A stretch of DNA of 63,920 nt from UBA3537 sp965658025 (GTDB lineage Bacteria; Bacteroidota; Bacteroidia; Flavobacteriales; Flavobacteriaceae): NCBI GenBank assembly GCA_965658025.1, contig CBFHQL010000009.1, positions 1 through 63,920 of the forward strand. Direction: 5' to 3'. The notes beneath the pieces were generated by a model that searched no databases, had not been told where the DNA came from, and saw only the letters and a list, made by a program, of their open reading frames with translations. Position numbers and translations under genes: made by a program. Below are positions 56,022 to 63,920 of this stretch, in pieces; positions within the stretch are counted from its first letter, which is position 1; each line of letters starts with the position of its first letter.

Positions 56022-58883
56022 TTACTCTTTGACTATTTTGTACGAAAATAGGTTGTTAGATTCATTAACCAAGACACAAACATACACCCCTTTTGATAGA
56101 TTTTTGTATGTTTCTATATGTATGGACTGATTCTTTTCGACCAGTGCATTTTCCCCCTGAATAATGTTTCTTCCAAGCAAATCAAACAAAAATACTTTTA
56201 ACGCACTTGATGTTTTGGTGGTGTTATTAATGAATAGCTGATTATTTTTAAAAAATACAATGTACTGCGATTTGTCGGTATCTATAATTAGATTTTGGGT
56301 AGACAGTACGCTTTGGGTCAAATGATTTAAATAATAGTCCTGTACTTTTTGTATCCAAAAATGGTCGTCTGTAAGTGTTGCTCCAGGTTCTTGTGGATCT
56401 CCAATGCCGTCTGTACTGTCCCCTACTCCAGCCCCCATCAACACTAACCGTACACCTACGTCGTTGAGTTCAGCCATATGGTTCCCAAAGGTGATTTGGT
56501 TGCCATTTACGACAAGTTCCGGATCGTTGTGTTGGTTTTGCGAAAAATAATTTAACCGCGCTGTGTCGCCTGTAAAGTCTACTGTATCTCCAAAAAAGAA
56601 GGTTGATGCCGAATCTTCATAATGCTTGGACGTATTGTTTAACAGTTCAAAATCTGTATTGGTATATTGGTTTGTGGTGGTTGAACCATTGATATGCCCC
56701 ACAGGGATTTGCCATAATATGACTTGTTTGCCAGATTCTTCATGCAATGCATCCACAAACTCGTAATAATTCAGCCAATGATCATTATTCCAAAACCACG
56801 TGTAGGATGAAGGGTCTGCAGGATCACTAGCATTACTATAGCCAAGCGCATCTAAACCATATTTATCTATAGAAATAAAATCTGCATTAGAACTCATGAT
56901 GCCCATAGTGTTTCCGTACTGATAAATATCGATGGCTGTTTGTCTTATTTTTTGAAGTTCAGTTTGAAATTCTTGAGCGTTAGTGGCATTATCTGTTTCT
57001 CTTATGATTCCTCTAATACCTGCCACATTGGGTTTTGCCCATAAATTTAATTGCCAACCAAATTCTAGATTTAAATTTTCATTTTGACGTTTACTATCAA
57101 TTTCATGATTGATCCGTTCGACTAAAGTTTTGAGCGTTCCCGCACCTTGAGCAATTGTTGTCGCGCTAACTGACGTAGTTAGGGTTGGTGGTTCATTGTT
57201 TTGTTGCATGTAGCCCAAAAAGTCTGGTTCGAATATGACTCCAAAAAATTCATCATCAACTACATCTCTAACTTGATTGAGGAACAATTCTAAGTTATCA
57301 AAATAGGCCGTCATATAGTTTGGGTCTCGAATGTGTTCCAAATTTGTCGTATATGACTCACCGCCATCTGGAATATTATAAAATATAAAAAATGGAATAA
57401 GGCCCATTTTTAAGCTATTTCTAGCAAATTTAATGGCTCTATCGGGCTGCCAAGTGTTCCACCCAATTAGTGGCCCACCATTAATGTATGTGTAGCGAAC
57501 ATCCATACGGTTGTTGAGCATAAGGTTTGTGTTGTTGATGCCATTATTGAAAAAATCCACATCATCAGTGATGTCCTCCGAGACGGATCCTATTGAAATG
57601 TGTGAAGGGAATCTTGGTACACTCCCATCGGGATTGTCTATTCTCAGTCCTAAATAATGTTTTTTTCCATCATTTGTAGTAATTTCTAAGCCCGTTCGGC
57701 CAGAGCGGTTTGAACTGACAGTGAGTGTATTGCTGTTGAAAGATAAACTTGCTAGCGATGGATCTCTGGATTTAATCTCGGTAATTGCTTTATCAAAAAT
57801 AAAATCTTTATCAATGCTATGCACAGCTTTTAATTGAAAGGGCAATTGATCAAATGATAAATTTTCAGTGGTTGGATCTACAATAGTATAGTTCAAATCG
57901 ATACTGGAAGAAGTCCCTTGTGTGTCGGTCACCGTTAGTTTTAAATTATTTTCGCCATAGCTGGTTGGTGTCCAATCAACACTGTAGCTTGTTGACGATG
58001 CTACGGAAATATTATTTGAAGTATTTGCTGTAAGGTCTTGTAAAACAATCGTAGAAATAGCGTTGTCTGTTGGACTTGCACTGAATGAGATACTTATTGG
58101 GGAAAAATTTAGTTGAATAAAAGATTGACCCGAATTTGGTGAACTTAACACCAAATTGGGAGGCGTTGAGATGGCAATTTTTATAATTCTATCCACTGTT
58201 GTTTCAATCCCTGCGGAGTTCTTGGCATAATACTGCAAATCGTAATCATCATATGCCGAAGGCGTCCAGTTGTAACTTAGGGTGTTGTTAGACAAACTCA
58301 TGTCAAACTCATCAAAATTTTGTGCCGTTGTTTTTTTAATTCTAATTTTATGTTCTAGTGCTGTAAATCCATTGGTGTTAATGGTCGCTTCAATATTTAA
58401 AGGTTGTAGTGTGTTTTGAACAATGACCTCTTGATCTGAAAAATTGGGCGTAATTTCTATAGGAATAATACAAATACCCAAAAACTCATAGGCATCAGAC
58501 ACATCGGGTTGTTCTGATCCAGCGACCCAATATTTGGCTCTATACACACCATTGTTGTAGGTTAGTTTATCATTCTCAAAATAATTCCCGACAGTACTGT
58601 CCCACGCATTTAAGTTTTGGCATGCTGTATAGGCCAAATTAGGATTGTCTATAATGAGTTGTTCATCGCAATCGCCGAGATTTACCCAATTGGTATGTGT
58701 TGCATTCGGTTCCTCGTTTTGAGACCAATTGGTATTGGTATATACGGTTGCATTGTGTAGTACATATGAATTCGCTTGGTATCCTCTTGTGTTATTCCAA
58801 GAAGGGATACCGCAATTGCTGCCCAATTGGGCTTGTAGACTGTAAAATGCAAGGAGAAAAAGGGAGGATAAGTATGGCTTCAT
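56022..58883 (-). CDS. T9SS-exported multidomain protein, putative glycoside hydrolase with carbohydrate-binding modules
   Basis: A 953-residue secreted protein placed between rpsJ and rplC. Order: signal peptide (1-18, SLQAQ); two Cys-bracketed aromatic-rich repeats like CBM5/12 chitin-binding modules (about 22-72 and 80-138, each with W, NxxxYxxxxW, xxP and ending LGxC); two Ig-like domains (about 140-335); a short beta domain (340-425); a probable TIM-barrel-like region (about 425-855) with FFGVIFEPDFLGYM (Glu552, Asp554), FISIDKYGLDALGY (Asp673) and QVILWQIPVGH; then a type A sorting domain (about 870-953, SKGVYVCVLV, YKIVKE). I do not recognise the catalytic family. Own promoter and flanking terminators; expression unit of one gene. 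Confidence 0.8.
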   Translation of the reverse strand: MKPYLSSLFLLAFYSLQAQLGSNCGIPSWNNTRGYQANSYVLHNATVYTNTNWSQNEEPNATHTNWVNLGDCDEQLIIDNPNLAYTACQNLNAWDSTVGNYFENDKLTYNNGVYRAKYWVAGSEQPDVSDAYEFLGICIIPIEITPNFSDQEVIVQNTLQPLNIEATINTNGFTALEHKIRIKKTTAQNFDEFDMSLSNNTLSYNWTPSAYDDYDLQYYAKNSAGIETTVDRIIKIAISTPPNLVLSSPNSGQSFIQLNFSPISISFSASPTDNAISTIVLQDLTANTSNNISVASSTSYSVDWTPTSYGENNLKLTVTDTQGTSSSIDLNYTIVDPTTENLSFDQLPFQLKAVHSIDKDFIFDKAITEIKSRDPSLASLSFNSNTLTVSSNRSGRTGLEITTNDGKKHYLGLRIDNPDGSVPRFPSHISIGSVSEDITDDVDFFNNGINNTNLMLNNRMDVRYTYINGGPLIGWNTWQPDRAIKFARNSLKMGLIPFFIFYNIPDGGESYTTNLEHIRDPNYMTAYFDNLELFLNQVRDVVDDEFFGVIFEPDFLGYMQQNNEPPTLTTSVSATTIAQGAGTLKTLVERINHEIDSKRQNENLNLEFGWQLNLWAKPNVAGIRGIIRETDNATNAQEFQTELQKIRQTAIDIYQYGNTMGIMSSNADFISIDKYGLDALGYSNASDPADPSSYTWFWNNDHWLNYYEFVDALHEESGKQVILWQIPVGHINGSTTTNQYTNTDFELLNNTSKHYEDSASTFFFGDTVDFTGDTARLNYFSQNQHNDPELVVNGNQITFGNHMAELNDVGVRLVLMGAGVGDSTDGIGDPQEPGATLTDDHFWIQKVQDYYLNHLTQSVLSTQNLIIDTDKSQYIVFFKNNQLFINNTTKTSSALKVFLFDLLGRNIIQGENALVEKNQSIHIETYKNLSKGVYVCVLVNESNNLFSYKIVKE

Positions 58884-58934
58884 AACAGGTTAAGTTTTTT
58901 AGTTTTTTTGGGGAAAACTGATTTAACAATAGAA

Positions 58935-58942
58935 CAAATATA
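58935..58942 (-). promoter_or_regulatory. -7 element TATATTTG of the inserted gene
   Basis: Exact TAnnTTTG match on the minus strand, directly after the T-run of the rpsJ terminator and 52 bases before the ATG at 58883. No clear -33 TTG at 19 bases; that position lies in the terminator hairpin. Confidence 0.5.
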
Positions 58943-58944
58943 TA

Positions 58945-58970
58945 TAAAAAAAACCAAACTTTCGTTTGGC
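58945..58970 (-). terminator. Terminator after rpsJ
   Basis: On the minus strand CCAAAC-GAAA-GTTTGG (6-bp stem, stable GAAA tetraloop) followed by eight T, 30 bases after the rpsJ stop. It ends the rpsL-rpsG-fusA-rpsJ transcript. Confidence 0.85.
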
Positions 58971-58999
58971 TTTTAAATATCAACTCCTCTATAAGGGAA

Positions 59000-59305
59000 T
59001 TATACTTTGATTTCTACTTCTACACCGCTGGGCAACTCTAGTTTCATCAAAGCATCAATGGTTTTTGATGATGAACTGTAGATGTCTAACAGTCTTTTGT
59101 AGGAACTCAACTGAAATTGCTCTCTCGACTTTTTATTAACGTGTGGAGAACGCAACACAGTGAATAGTTTTTTGTGTGTTGGTAATGGAATTGGTCCAGT
59201 TACTACAGCACCTGTACTTTTTACGGTTTTCACAATCTTATCAGCAGATTTGTCTACTAAGTTATGATCGTAAGACTTTAATTTTATTCTAATTTTTTGA
59301 CTCAT
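59000..59305 (-). CDS. rpsJ: 30S ribosomal protein S10 (uS10)
   Basis: A 101-residue head protein, also the NusE transcription factor partner. Starts MSQKIRIKLKSYDHNLVDKS and contains GPIPLPTHKKLFTVLRSPHV and KKSREQFQLSSYKRLLDIYS. It follows fusA by 11 bases and is the last gene of the str group here, cut off from rplC by a terminator and the 953-residue gene. Confidence 0.97.
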   Translation of the reverse strand: MSQKIRIKLKSYDHNLVDKSADKIVKTVKSTGAVVTGPIPLPTHKKLFTVLRSPHVNKKSREQFQLSSYKRLLDIYSSSSKTIDALMKLELPSGVEVEIKV

Positions 59306-59316
59306 GTTCTAAACTT

Positions 59317-61443
59317 TTAAGATTGGACTCCTTTTGCTTCTTTGATGACTTCTTCTGAGATGTTAGATGGTGTTTCGGCATAGTGCGAAAATTCCATTGT
59401 AGAGGTTGCTCGACCTGAAGATAATGTTCTTAAAGTCGTCACATAACCAAACATTTCAGAAAGCGGTACTGTAGCTTTTACAGTTTTTGCGCCCGCTCTA
59501 TCGCCCATGTCACTTACTTGTCCACGACGACGGTTCAAGTCACCAACAATGTCCCCCATGTTTTCTTCAGGTGTGATGACCTCAAGTTTCATGATAGGTT
59601 CCATGATGACTGCTTTGGCCGCTTTTGCTGAATTTTTAAATCCAAGCTTAGCCGCTAATTCAAAAGAAAGCTGATCGGAATCCACATCGTGATAAGATCC
59701 GTCCGTTAGGGTTACTTTCATCGCATCGACTTCATATCCTGCCAATGGTCCATTTTGCATGGCCATTTTGAATCCTTTTTCGACAGATGGAATAAATTCT
59801 TTTGGTACGTTACCCCCTTTGATTTCAGAAACGAATTCTAATCCTTCTTTTCCTTCTTCTGCTGGCTCCAATGTAAAGACAATATCCGCAAATTTACCAC
59901 GTCCACCAGATTGTTTCTTGTAAACTTCTCTGTGTTCTGCACGTTGTGTAATGGCTTCTTTGTACTCTACTTGTGGTTGTCCTTGACTAACTTCAACTTT
60001 AAATTCACGTCTCAATCGGTCAACAATGATATCTAAGTGCAACTCACCCATACCAGAAATAATGGTTTGGCCAGAAGCTTCATCGGTACGTACAGTAAAG
60101 GTTGGATCTTCTTCTGCAAGTTTTCCAAGCGCCATACCCAATTTATCAACGTCAGCTTTTGTTTTTGGCTCAACAGCAATACCAATTACTGGATCTGGAA
60201 AATCCATGGATTCCAAAACAATTGGGTGCTTTTCATCCGTCATGGTATCCCCTGTCTTGATGTCTTTAAATCCAACTGCTGCTCCAATATCTCCTGCTTC
60301 GATAAACTCAATCGCATTTTGTTTGTTGGAATGCATTTGGTAGATACGAGAAATACGTTCTTTTTTTCCTGAACGGTTATTCAAGATATAGGATCCAGCA
60401 TCCAATCGACCAGAGTACGCTCTAAAGAAGGCCAAACGCCCTACGAAAGGATCGGTTGCAATTTTAAATGCTAAAGCGGCAAACGGCTCTTTTACGTCTG
60501 GTTTACGTAATTCTTCTTGGTTTGTATCTGGGTTGATTCCTGTAATTCCTTCTTTGTCTGTAGGAGAAGGTAAGTATCGACATACTGCATCTAAAAGGAA
60601 TTGTACACCTTTGTTTTTGAATGCAGATCCACATACCATAGGAATGATGGCCATATCCATTACAGCAGCTCTAAGTGCAGCATGCACTTCATCTTCAGTA
60701 ATAGAATCTTCATCTTCCATAAATTTTTCAAGAAGATTTTCGTCGTACGTCGCCACTTCCTCAATAAGGAGTGCACGGTACTTACGCGCTTCTTCTTTCA
60801 TGTCTTCAGGGATATCGATAATATCGAATGTAGACCCTTGTGTTTCATCATGCCAAACAATTGCACGGTTTTTTACAAGGTCAATTACCCCTTTAAAGTC
60901 TGCTTCATCACCAATATTAAGAACGATTGGCACGGCGTTAGACTTCAACATATCTTTAACTTGCTGACACACTCCAAGGAAGTTTGATCCTTGACGGTCC
61001 ATTTTATTGACAAAACCAATACGTGGAACTTTGTAGTTGTCTGCCAATCTCCAGTTTGTTTCTGATTGTGGTTCTACACCATCTACTGCACTAAATAGGA
61101 ATACAAGTCCATCCAATACACGTAAAGATCGGTTTACTTCAACCGTAAAATCTACGTGACCAGGTGTGTCAATAATATTAAAATGGTATCCTTTAGTTTC
61201 GTTTGTGGGTTTGCCATTTTCTGTTGGGAAGTTCCAAGTACAAGTTGTTGCCGCAGAAGTAATGGTAATTCCACGCTCTTGTTCTTGTTCCATCCAGTCC
61301 ATTGTGGCCGCACCATCGTGCACCTCACCAATTTTGTGCGAAACTCCTGTATAGTATAGAATACGCTCAGTTGTTGTGGTTTTTCCTGCATCAATATGTG
61401 CAGCAATCCCAATGTTTCTTGTGAATTTTAAATCTCTTGCCAT
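59317..61443 (-). CDS. fusA: Elongation factor G
   Basis: Ribosomal translocase GTPase, 708 residues with all five domains. G1 AAHIDAGKTTTTERILYYTG (about 15-34), G2 RGITITSAATT, G3 DTPGHVDFTVEV, G4 NKMDRQGSNF, and the domain IV loop region SYHDVDSDQLSFELAAKLGF. Between rpsG (6 bases) and rpsJ (11 bases) in the str operon. Confidence 0.98.
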   Translation of the reverse strand: MARDLKFTRNIGIAAHIDAGKTTTTERILYYTGVSHKIGEVHDGAATMDWMEQEQERGITITSAATTCTWNFPTENGKPTNETKGYHFNIIDTPGHVDFTVEVNRSLRVLDGLVFLFSAVDGVEPQSETNWRLADNYKVPRIGFVNKMDRQGSNFLGVCQQVKDMLKSNAVPIVLNIGDEADFKGVIDLVKNRAIVWHDETQGSTFDIIDIPEDMKEEARKYRALLIEEVATYDENLLEKFMEDEDSITEDEVHAALRAAVMDMAIIPMVCGSAFKNKGVQFLLDAVCRYLPSPTDKEGITGINPDTNQEELRKPDVKEPFAALAFKIATDPFVGRLAFFRAYSGRLDAGSYILNNRSGKKERISRIYQMHSNKQNAIEFIEAGDIGAAVGFKDIKTGDTMTDEKHPIVLESMDFPDPVIGIAVEPKTKADVDKLGMALGKLAEEDPTFTVRTDEASGQTIISGMGELHLDIIVDRLRREFKVEVSQGQPQVEYKEAITQRAEHREVYKKQSGGRGKFADIVFTLEPAEEGKEGLEFVSEIKGGNVPKEFIPSVEKGFKMAMQNGPLAGYEVDAMKVTLTDGSYHDVDSDQLSFELAAKLGFKNSAKAAKAVIMEPIMKLEVITPEENMGDIVGDLNRRRGQVSDMGDRAGAKTVKATVPLSEMFGYVTTLRTLSSGRATSTMEFSHYAETPSNISEEVIKEAKGVQS

Positions 61444-61449
61444 TTCTGA

Positions 61450-61926
61450 TTAGAATCTAAAGTGTGAGAATGCTTTGTTTGCTTCGGCCATTTTGTGGGT
61501 GTCTACACGTTTTTTAACGGCAGCACCTTCTTCTTTGGAAGCTGCCAAAATTTCTGCAGCAAGCTTTTGGGCCATCGATTTTTCGTTTCTTTTTCTAGAA
61601 AAGTTAATCAACCATTTCATGGCTGTAGAAATTTTTCTATCGGGACGAATTTGCATTGGAATTTGGAATGTAGCACCTCCTACTCGGCGGCTACGTACTT
61701 CAACGTGTGGCATTACGTTTGATAATGCATCTTTCCATATTTGTAAAGCAGTTTTTTCTTCGTCAGTATTTTTTTCTTCTACGATGTCAATGGCATCATA
61801 AAATACTTTGAATGCTACAGATTTTTTACCGTCCCACATCATCATGTTCACGAAACGTGTTACAAGCTGATCATTAAATTTTGGATCTGGTAAAAGCGGT
61901 CTTTTTTTCGCCTGTCTTTTTCTCAT
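61450..61926 (-). CDS. rpsG: 30S ribosomal protein S7 (uS7)
   Basis: A 158-residue head-assembly protein; in E. coli also the str operon repressor. Contains PDPKFNDQLVTRFVNMMMWD, VRSRRVGGATFQIPMQIRPD and the C-terminal VDTHKMAEANKAFSHFRF. Twenty-six bases after rpsL. Confidence 0.97.
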   Translation of the reverse strand: MRKRQAKKRPLLPDPKFNDQLVTRFVNMMMWDGKKSVAFKVFYDAIDIVEEKNTDEEKTALQIWKDALSNVMPHVEVRSRRVGGATFQIPMQIRPDRKISTAMKWLINFSRKRNEKSMAQKLAAEILAASKEEGAAVKKRVDTHKMAEANKAFSHFRF

Positions 61927-61952
61927 GTCTTCTCTTTAATAAAGTGATTAAA

Positions 61953-62327
61953 TTACTTCTTTGGGCGTTTTGCACCATACTTAGAACGACGTTGTGTTCG
62001 GCCTTCTACACCTGCGGTGTCGAGTGCGCCTCGTACAATGTGGTATCTAACTCCTGGCAAATCTTTTACCCTTCCACCTCTAACTAATACTATCGAGTGC
62101 TCCTGGAGGTTATGTCCTTCACCGGGGATGTAGGCGTTTACTTCATTGCCGTTGGTCAACCTTACCCTTGCAACTTTACGCATTGCTGAGTTTGGTTTTT
62201 TCGGCGTTGTTGTGTAAACACGCGTACATACACCACGTCGTTGTGGACAAGAATCCAAAGCAGCCGATTTACTCTTCTTAGTTAATTTGGCTCTTCCTTT
62301 TCTTACTAATTGTGATATTGTTGGCAT
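61953..62327 (-). CDS. rpsL: 30S ribosomal protein S12 (uS12)
   Basis: A 124-residue decoding-centre protein. Starts MPTISQLVRKGRAKLTKKSK; shows TTPKKPNSAMRKVARVRLTN (with the Lys that is the classical streptomycin-resistance site, wild type here), YIPGEGHNLQEHSIVLVRGG and RVKDLPGVRYHIVRGALDTA. First gene of the str operon, with a full-consensus promoter at 62371-62400 and a leader of about 37 bases containing a small CCTCT-AGAGG hairpin. Confidence 0.98.
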   Translation of the reverse strand: MPTISQLVRKGRAKLTKKSKSAALDSCPQRRGVCTRVYTTTPKKPNSAMRKVARVRLTNGNEVNAYIPGEGHNLQEHSIVLVRGGRVKDLPGVRYHIVRGALDTAGVEGRTQRRSKYGAKRPKK

Positions 62328-62370
62328 AAATTATAACTATAATTTTTTCAATCCTCTTCTTAGAGGGCTG

Positions 62371-62400
62371 CAAAGGTAAGCATTAAAATCAATTATTCAA
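62371..62400 (-). promoter_or_regulatory. Consensus promoter TTG-N19-TACCTTTG of the str operon
   Basis: On the minus strand TTG (62398-62400), exactly 19 bases, TACCTTTG (62371-62378): a complete match to the Bacteroidota housekeeping promoter, 44 bases before the rpsL ATG. A 5-bp hairpin (62353-62366) lies at the start of the transcript. Confidence 0.75.
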
Positions 62401-62496
62401 ATACTACACCTATATTTTTATGATATTATCGCTTTTTTTTTATCTCCATATTATTTGACGCTTTTTTGCGTTAGTTTTACACTAAACTTTATATTC

Positions 62497-63920
62497 TTGA
62501 GCAGCAAACGATTTTCTTTTCTTCTTGCTTTGGTAGGCCAAATTTTATTTGTGCAAGTCCATGCACAAGAATTAGCATTAAAAATCAACACCCAAATAGA
62601 GGACAATCAAGCGGTAGTTGACAATTTGGGCTATGCCAATGTTTTTGATGAGATGGCCACACTTGAAGCAGAGGTTGAACGCATCAAAAAACAATTGTAT
62701 GCCCTAGGTTATGTCGAACTTCGCCTTATCAAATTAACAAAAGACCAGCTTCATCATACAGCAAAATTGGCCCTTGGACCCAAATACAGTTTTGTAGACA
62801 TTTTTGAAGCTACTGACACCTTTAAAACATTGGGCTTTAGTCCGCAAATAGATCCAAACACCAATTTGTCTTTTGTCCGTGTTCCTATGGAACGCTTAAC
62901 CCATACATTGGAACAATTTTCCAAACTATTGGCTGATGAAAGTTACACCTTTGCTACGGTTCGCCTAAGCGACATCAAGCCGAGTGGAGACAAAACCTTG
63001 CGGGCCGATTTAATCATTAATAAAGGAAATAAACGCAGTATTCAAGGCGTAAACGTTTTGGGGTATACGAAATTTTCAAAAAGTTTTATCAAACATTTTT
63101 TGGGCATCAAAACCCAAAAACCTTTTAGTCTTGAGCGGATAAAATCTAAAATGGAACTCTTGGATCAACTCGCTTTTGTACGTCAAAAACGACCTGCAGA
63201 AGTGCTTTTTACACCCGATACAACCACGGTATATCTTTATTTAGAAAAAATAAAAAGCAACCGCTTTGATGGATTTTTGGGGTTTGGCTCCAACGAGGAC
63301 ACCGGAGCCATTGAATTTGATGGCTATTTAGATTTGACCCTAACCAATAACCTCAACTATGGCGAGTCTTTTCAACTCAATTACAAAAGCGACGAAAACG
63401 AACAAAAAACATTTGATGTTGCCTTAGACCTCCCCTACTTGTTTGGGAGTCCAATAGGCAGTACCCTAAACCTCAACATTTTTAAAAAAGACAGTACCTT
63501 TACGACAACCCAACAGCGTATAAAACTATTTTACCCGCTTGGAGACAAACAACAAATAGGAGTAGAATACCGCAACCAACAGTCCAATGTGGTGGTCGAA
63601 AATCCCGCTGTTTTGGCCGAAGACTTTGACAGTCAGTTTTATGGACTCAATTACCAATATATTAAACGTCAAAAAAACGATGTCTTATTTCCAATTAAAA
63701 GTCAACTCGACTTTACTGCTGGTTTTGGGCAACGATCAACCACCGAAACGATTGAGCAGCGCCACCTCCAGCTTAAAGCCCATCACATTCTACAACTAAA
63801 CTCGAAGAACAGTATTTTTCTAAAACTTCATGTGGAAGACTTGGACTCCAAGCAATACCTGTTTAATGAACTTATCCGTTTTGGGGGCATCAACTCCATT
63901 CGTGGATTTGAAGAAAACAG
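62497..63920 (+). CDS. Omp85/BamA-TamA-like outer-membrane protein, partial (3' end outside window)
   Basis: An open frame of 474 codons to the right edge. From TTG 62497 it starts with a signal peptide (SSKRFSFLLALVGQILFVQ, then VHAQ). POTRA-like repeats follow: DEMATLEAEVERIKKQLYAL, then FVDIFEATDTFKTLGFSP, then KRSIQGVNVLGYTKFSKSF. From about residue 250 come alternating beta strands of a barrel (GFLGFGSNED, NNLNYGESFQLNYKS). FGGINSIRGFEEN at the edge is the Arg-Gly-Phe motif of the Omp85 family. It probably inserts or exports outer-membrane or surface material. An in-frame TTG at 62455 is an alternative start but would precede the signal with a Phe-rich stretch. Confidence 0.82.
   Translation, partial: MSSKRFSFLLALVGQILFVQVHAQELALKINTQIEDNQAVVDNLGYANVFDEMATLEAEVERIKKQLYALGYVELRLIKLTKDQLHHTAKLALGPKYSFVDIFEATDTFKTLGFSPQIDPNTNLSFVRVPMERLTHTLEQFSKLLADESYTFATVRLSDIKPSGDKTLRADLIINKGNKRSIQGVNVLGYTKFSKSFIKHFLGIKTQKPFSLERIKSKMELLDQLAFVRQKRPAEVLFTPDTTTVYLYLEKIKSNRFDGFLGFGSNEDTGAIEFDGYLDLTLTNNLNYGESFQLNYKSDENEQKTFDVALDLPYLFGSPIGSTLNLNIFKKDSTFTTTQQRIKLFYPLGDKQQIGVEYRNQQSNVVVENPAVLAEDFDSQFYGLNYQYIKRQKNDVLFPIKSQLDFTAGFGQRSTTETIEQRHLQLKAHHILQLNSKNSIFLKLHVEDLDSKQYLFNELIRFGGINSIRGFEEN

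Noticed and set aside
55636..59000. Transposon or insertion sequence as the vehicle of the gene between rpsJ and rplC
   Set aside because: No transposase frame, terminal inverted repeats or target-site duplication could be found at either edge.
60533..60987. Frames of 128 and 144 codons on the plus strand within fusA
   Set aside because: They are antisense shadows of a highly conserved gene and lack a promoter or recognisable protein features.
63587..63799. A 70-codon plus-strand frame near the right edge
   Set aside because: It lies in another frame inside the long open Omp85-like gene, which has a signal peptide and conserved motifs.

Overview
The window is a chromosomal segment from a member of the Bacteroidota, almost certainly family Flavobacteriaceae. 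The evidence is: AT-rich DNA (roughly 36% G+C by eye); promoters with the Bacteroidota signature TTG-N19-TAnnTTTG and almost no Shine-Dalgarno sequences; two secreted proteins with C-terminal type IX secretion (T9SS) sorting domains; zinc-independent L36 and S14; a very long FtsZ; and flavobacterial gene neighbours (DUF4296-dihydroorotase-polyprenol-phosphate glycosyltransferase, DUF4271-hemD, carA-eno-gltA-ddaH-ctlX). Genus cannot be assigned from the sequence alone.

Layout. Positions 1-2340 (minus) hold a polyprenol-phosphate sugar transferase, dihydroorotase and a DUF4296-like lipoprotein that runs off the left edge. Positions 2409-6550 hold a DUF4271 membrane protein and hemD, an orphan exported protein, a Ca/Na antiporter, a 49-residue small protein with an excellent promoter, and another orphan lipoprotein. 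Positions 6587-11818 (plus) encode a secreted M12B-type metalloprotease, an acyltransferase-3 membrane protein and a phosphoethanolamine-transferase-like sulfatase-fold enzyme, so this stretch concerns the cell surface. A tRNA-Arg(TCG) and yqeY follow on the minus strand.

Positions 12567-27874 (minus) are a complete division and cell wall (dcw) cluster in the order of transcription mraZ-rsmH-ftsL-ftsI-murE-mraY-murD-ftsW-murG-murC-ftsQ-ftsA-ftsZ, tightly packed, without murF or ddl. Upstream of mraZ lie three exact 10-bp repeats that look like the MraZ operator. Diverging from it are an alpha/beta hydrolase, engB and an MlaE/MlaF-type transporter pair (28212-31160). Positions 31165-41985 (minus) carry DUF389, mannose-1-phosphate guanylyltransferase, SprT-like, argS, two guanidino-modifying enzymes, citrate synthase, enolase and carA.

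Positions 42051-62327 (minus) hold the str, S10, spc and alpha ribosomal operons: rpsL-rpsG-fusA-rpsJ, then rplC to rplQ, including secY, infA, rpmJ and rpoA. The usual rpsJ-rplC junction is broken by a 3.4-kb self-contained unit encoding a 953-residue T9SS-exported, probably carbohydrate-active protein. It has its own promoter and is bracketed by terminators; a new -7 element and a structured 180-nt leader precede rplC. This is the most unusual arrangement in the window. The right edge (from 62497, plus) holds the start of an Omp85/BamA-like outer-membrane protein divergent from rpsL.

Most of the window is core housekeeping. I see no CRISPR array, insertion sequence, prophage or rRNA gene, and no clear multi-gene undescribed system. 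The best leads are the str/S10 interruption, the putative new glycosidase-like protein, the small leaderless gene, and several RNA or operator structures.
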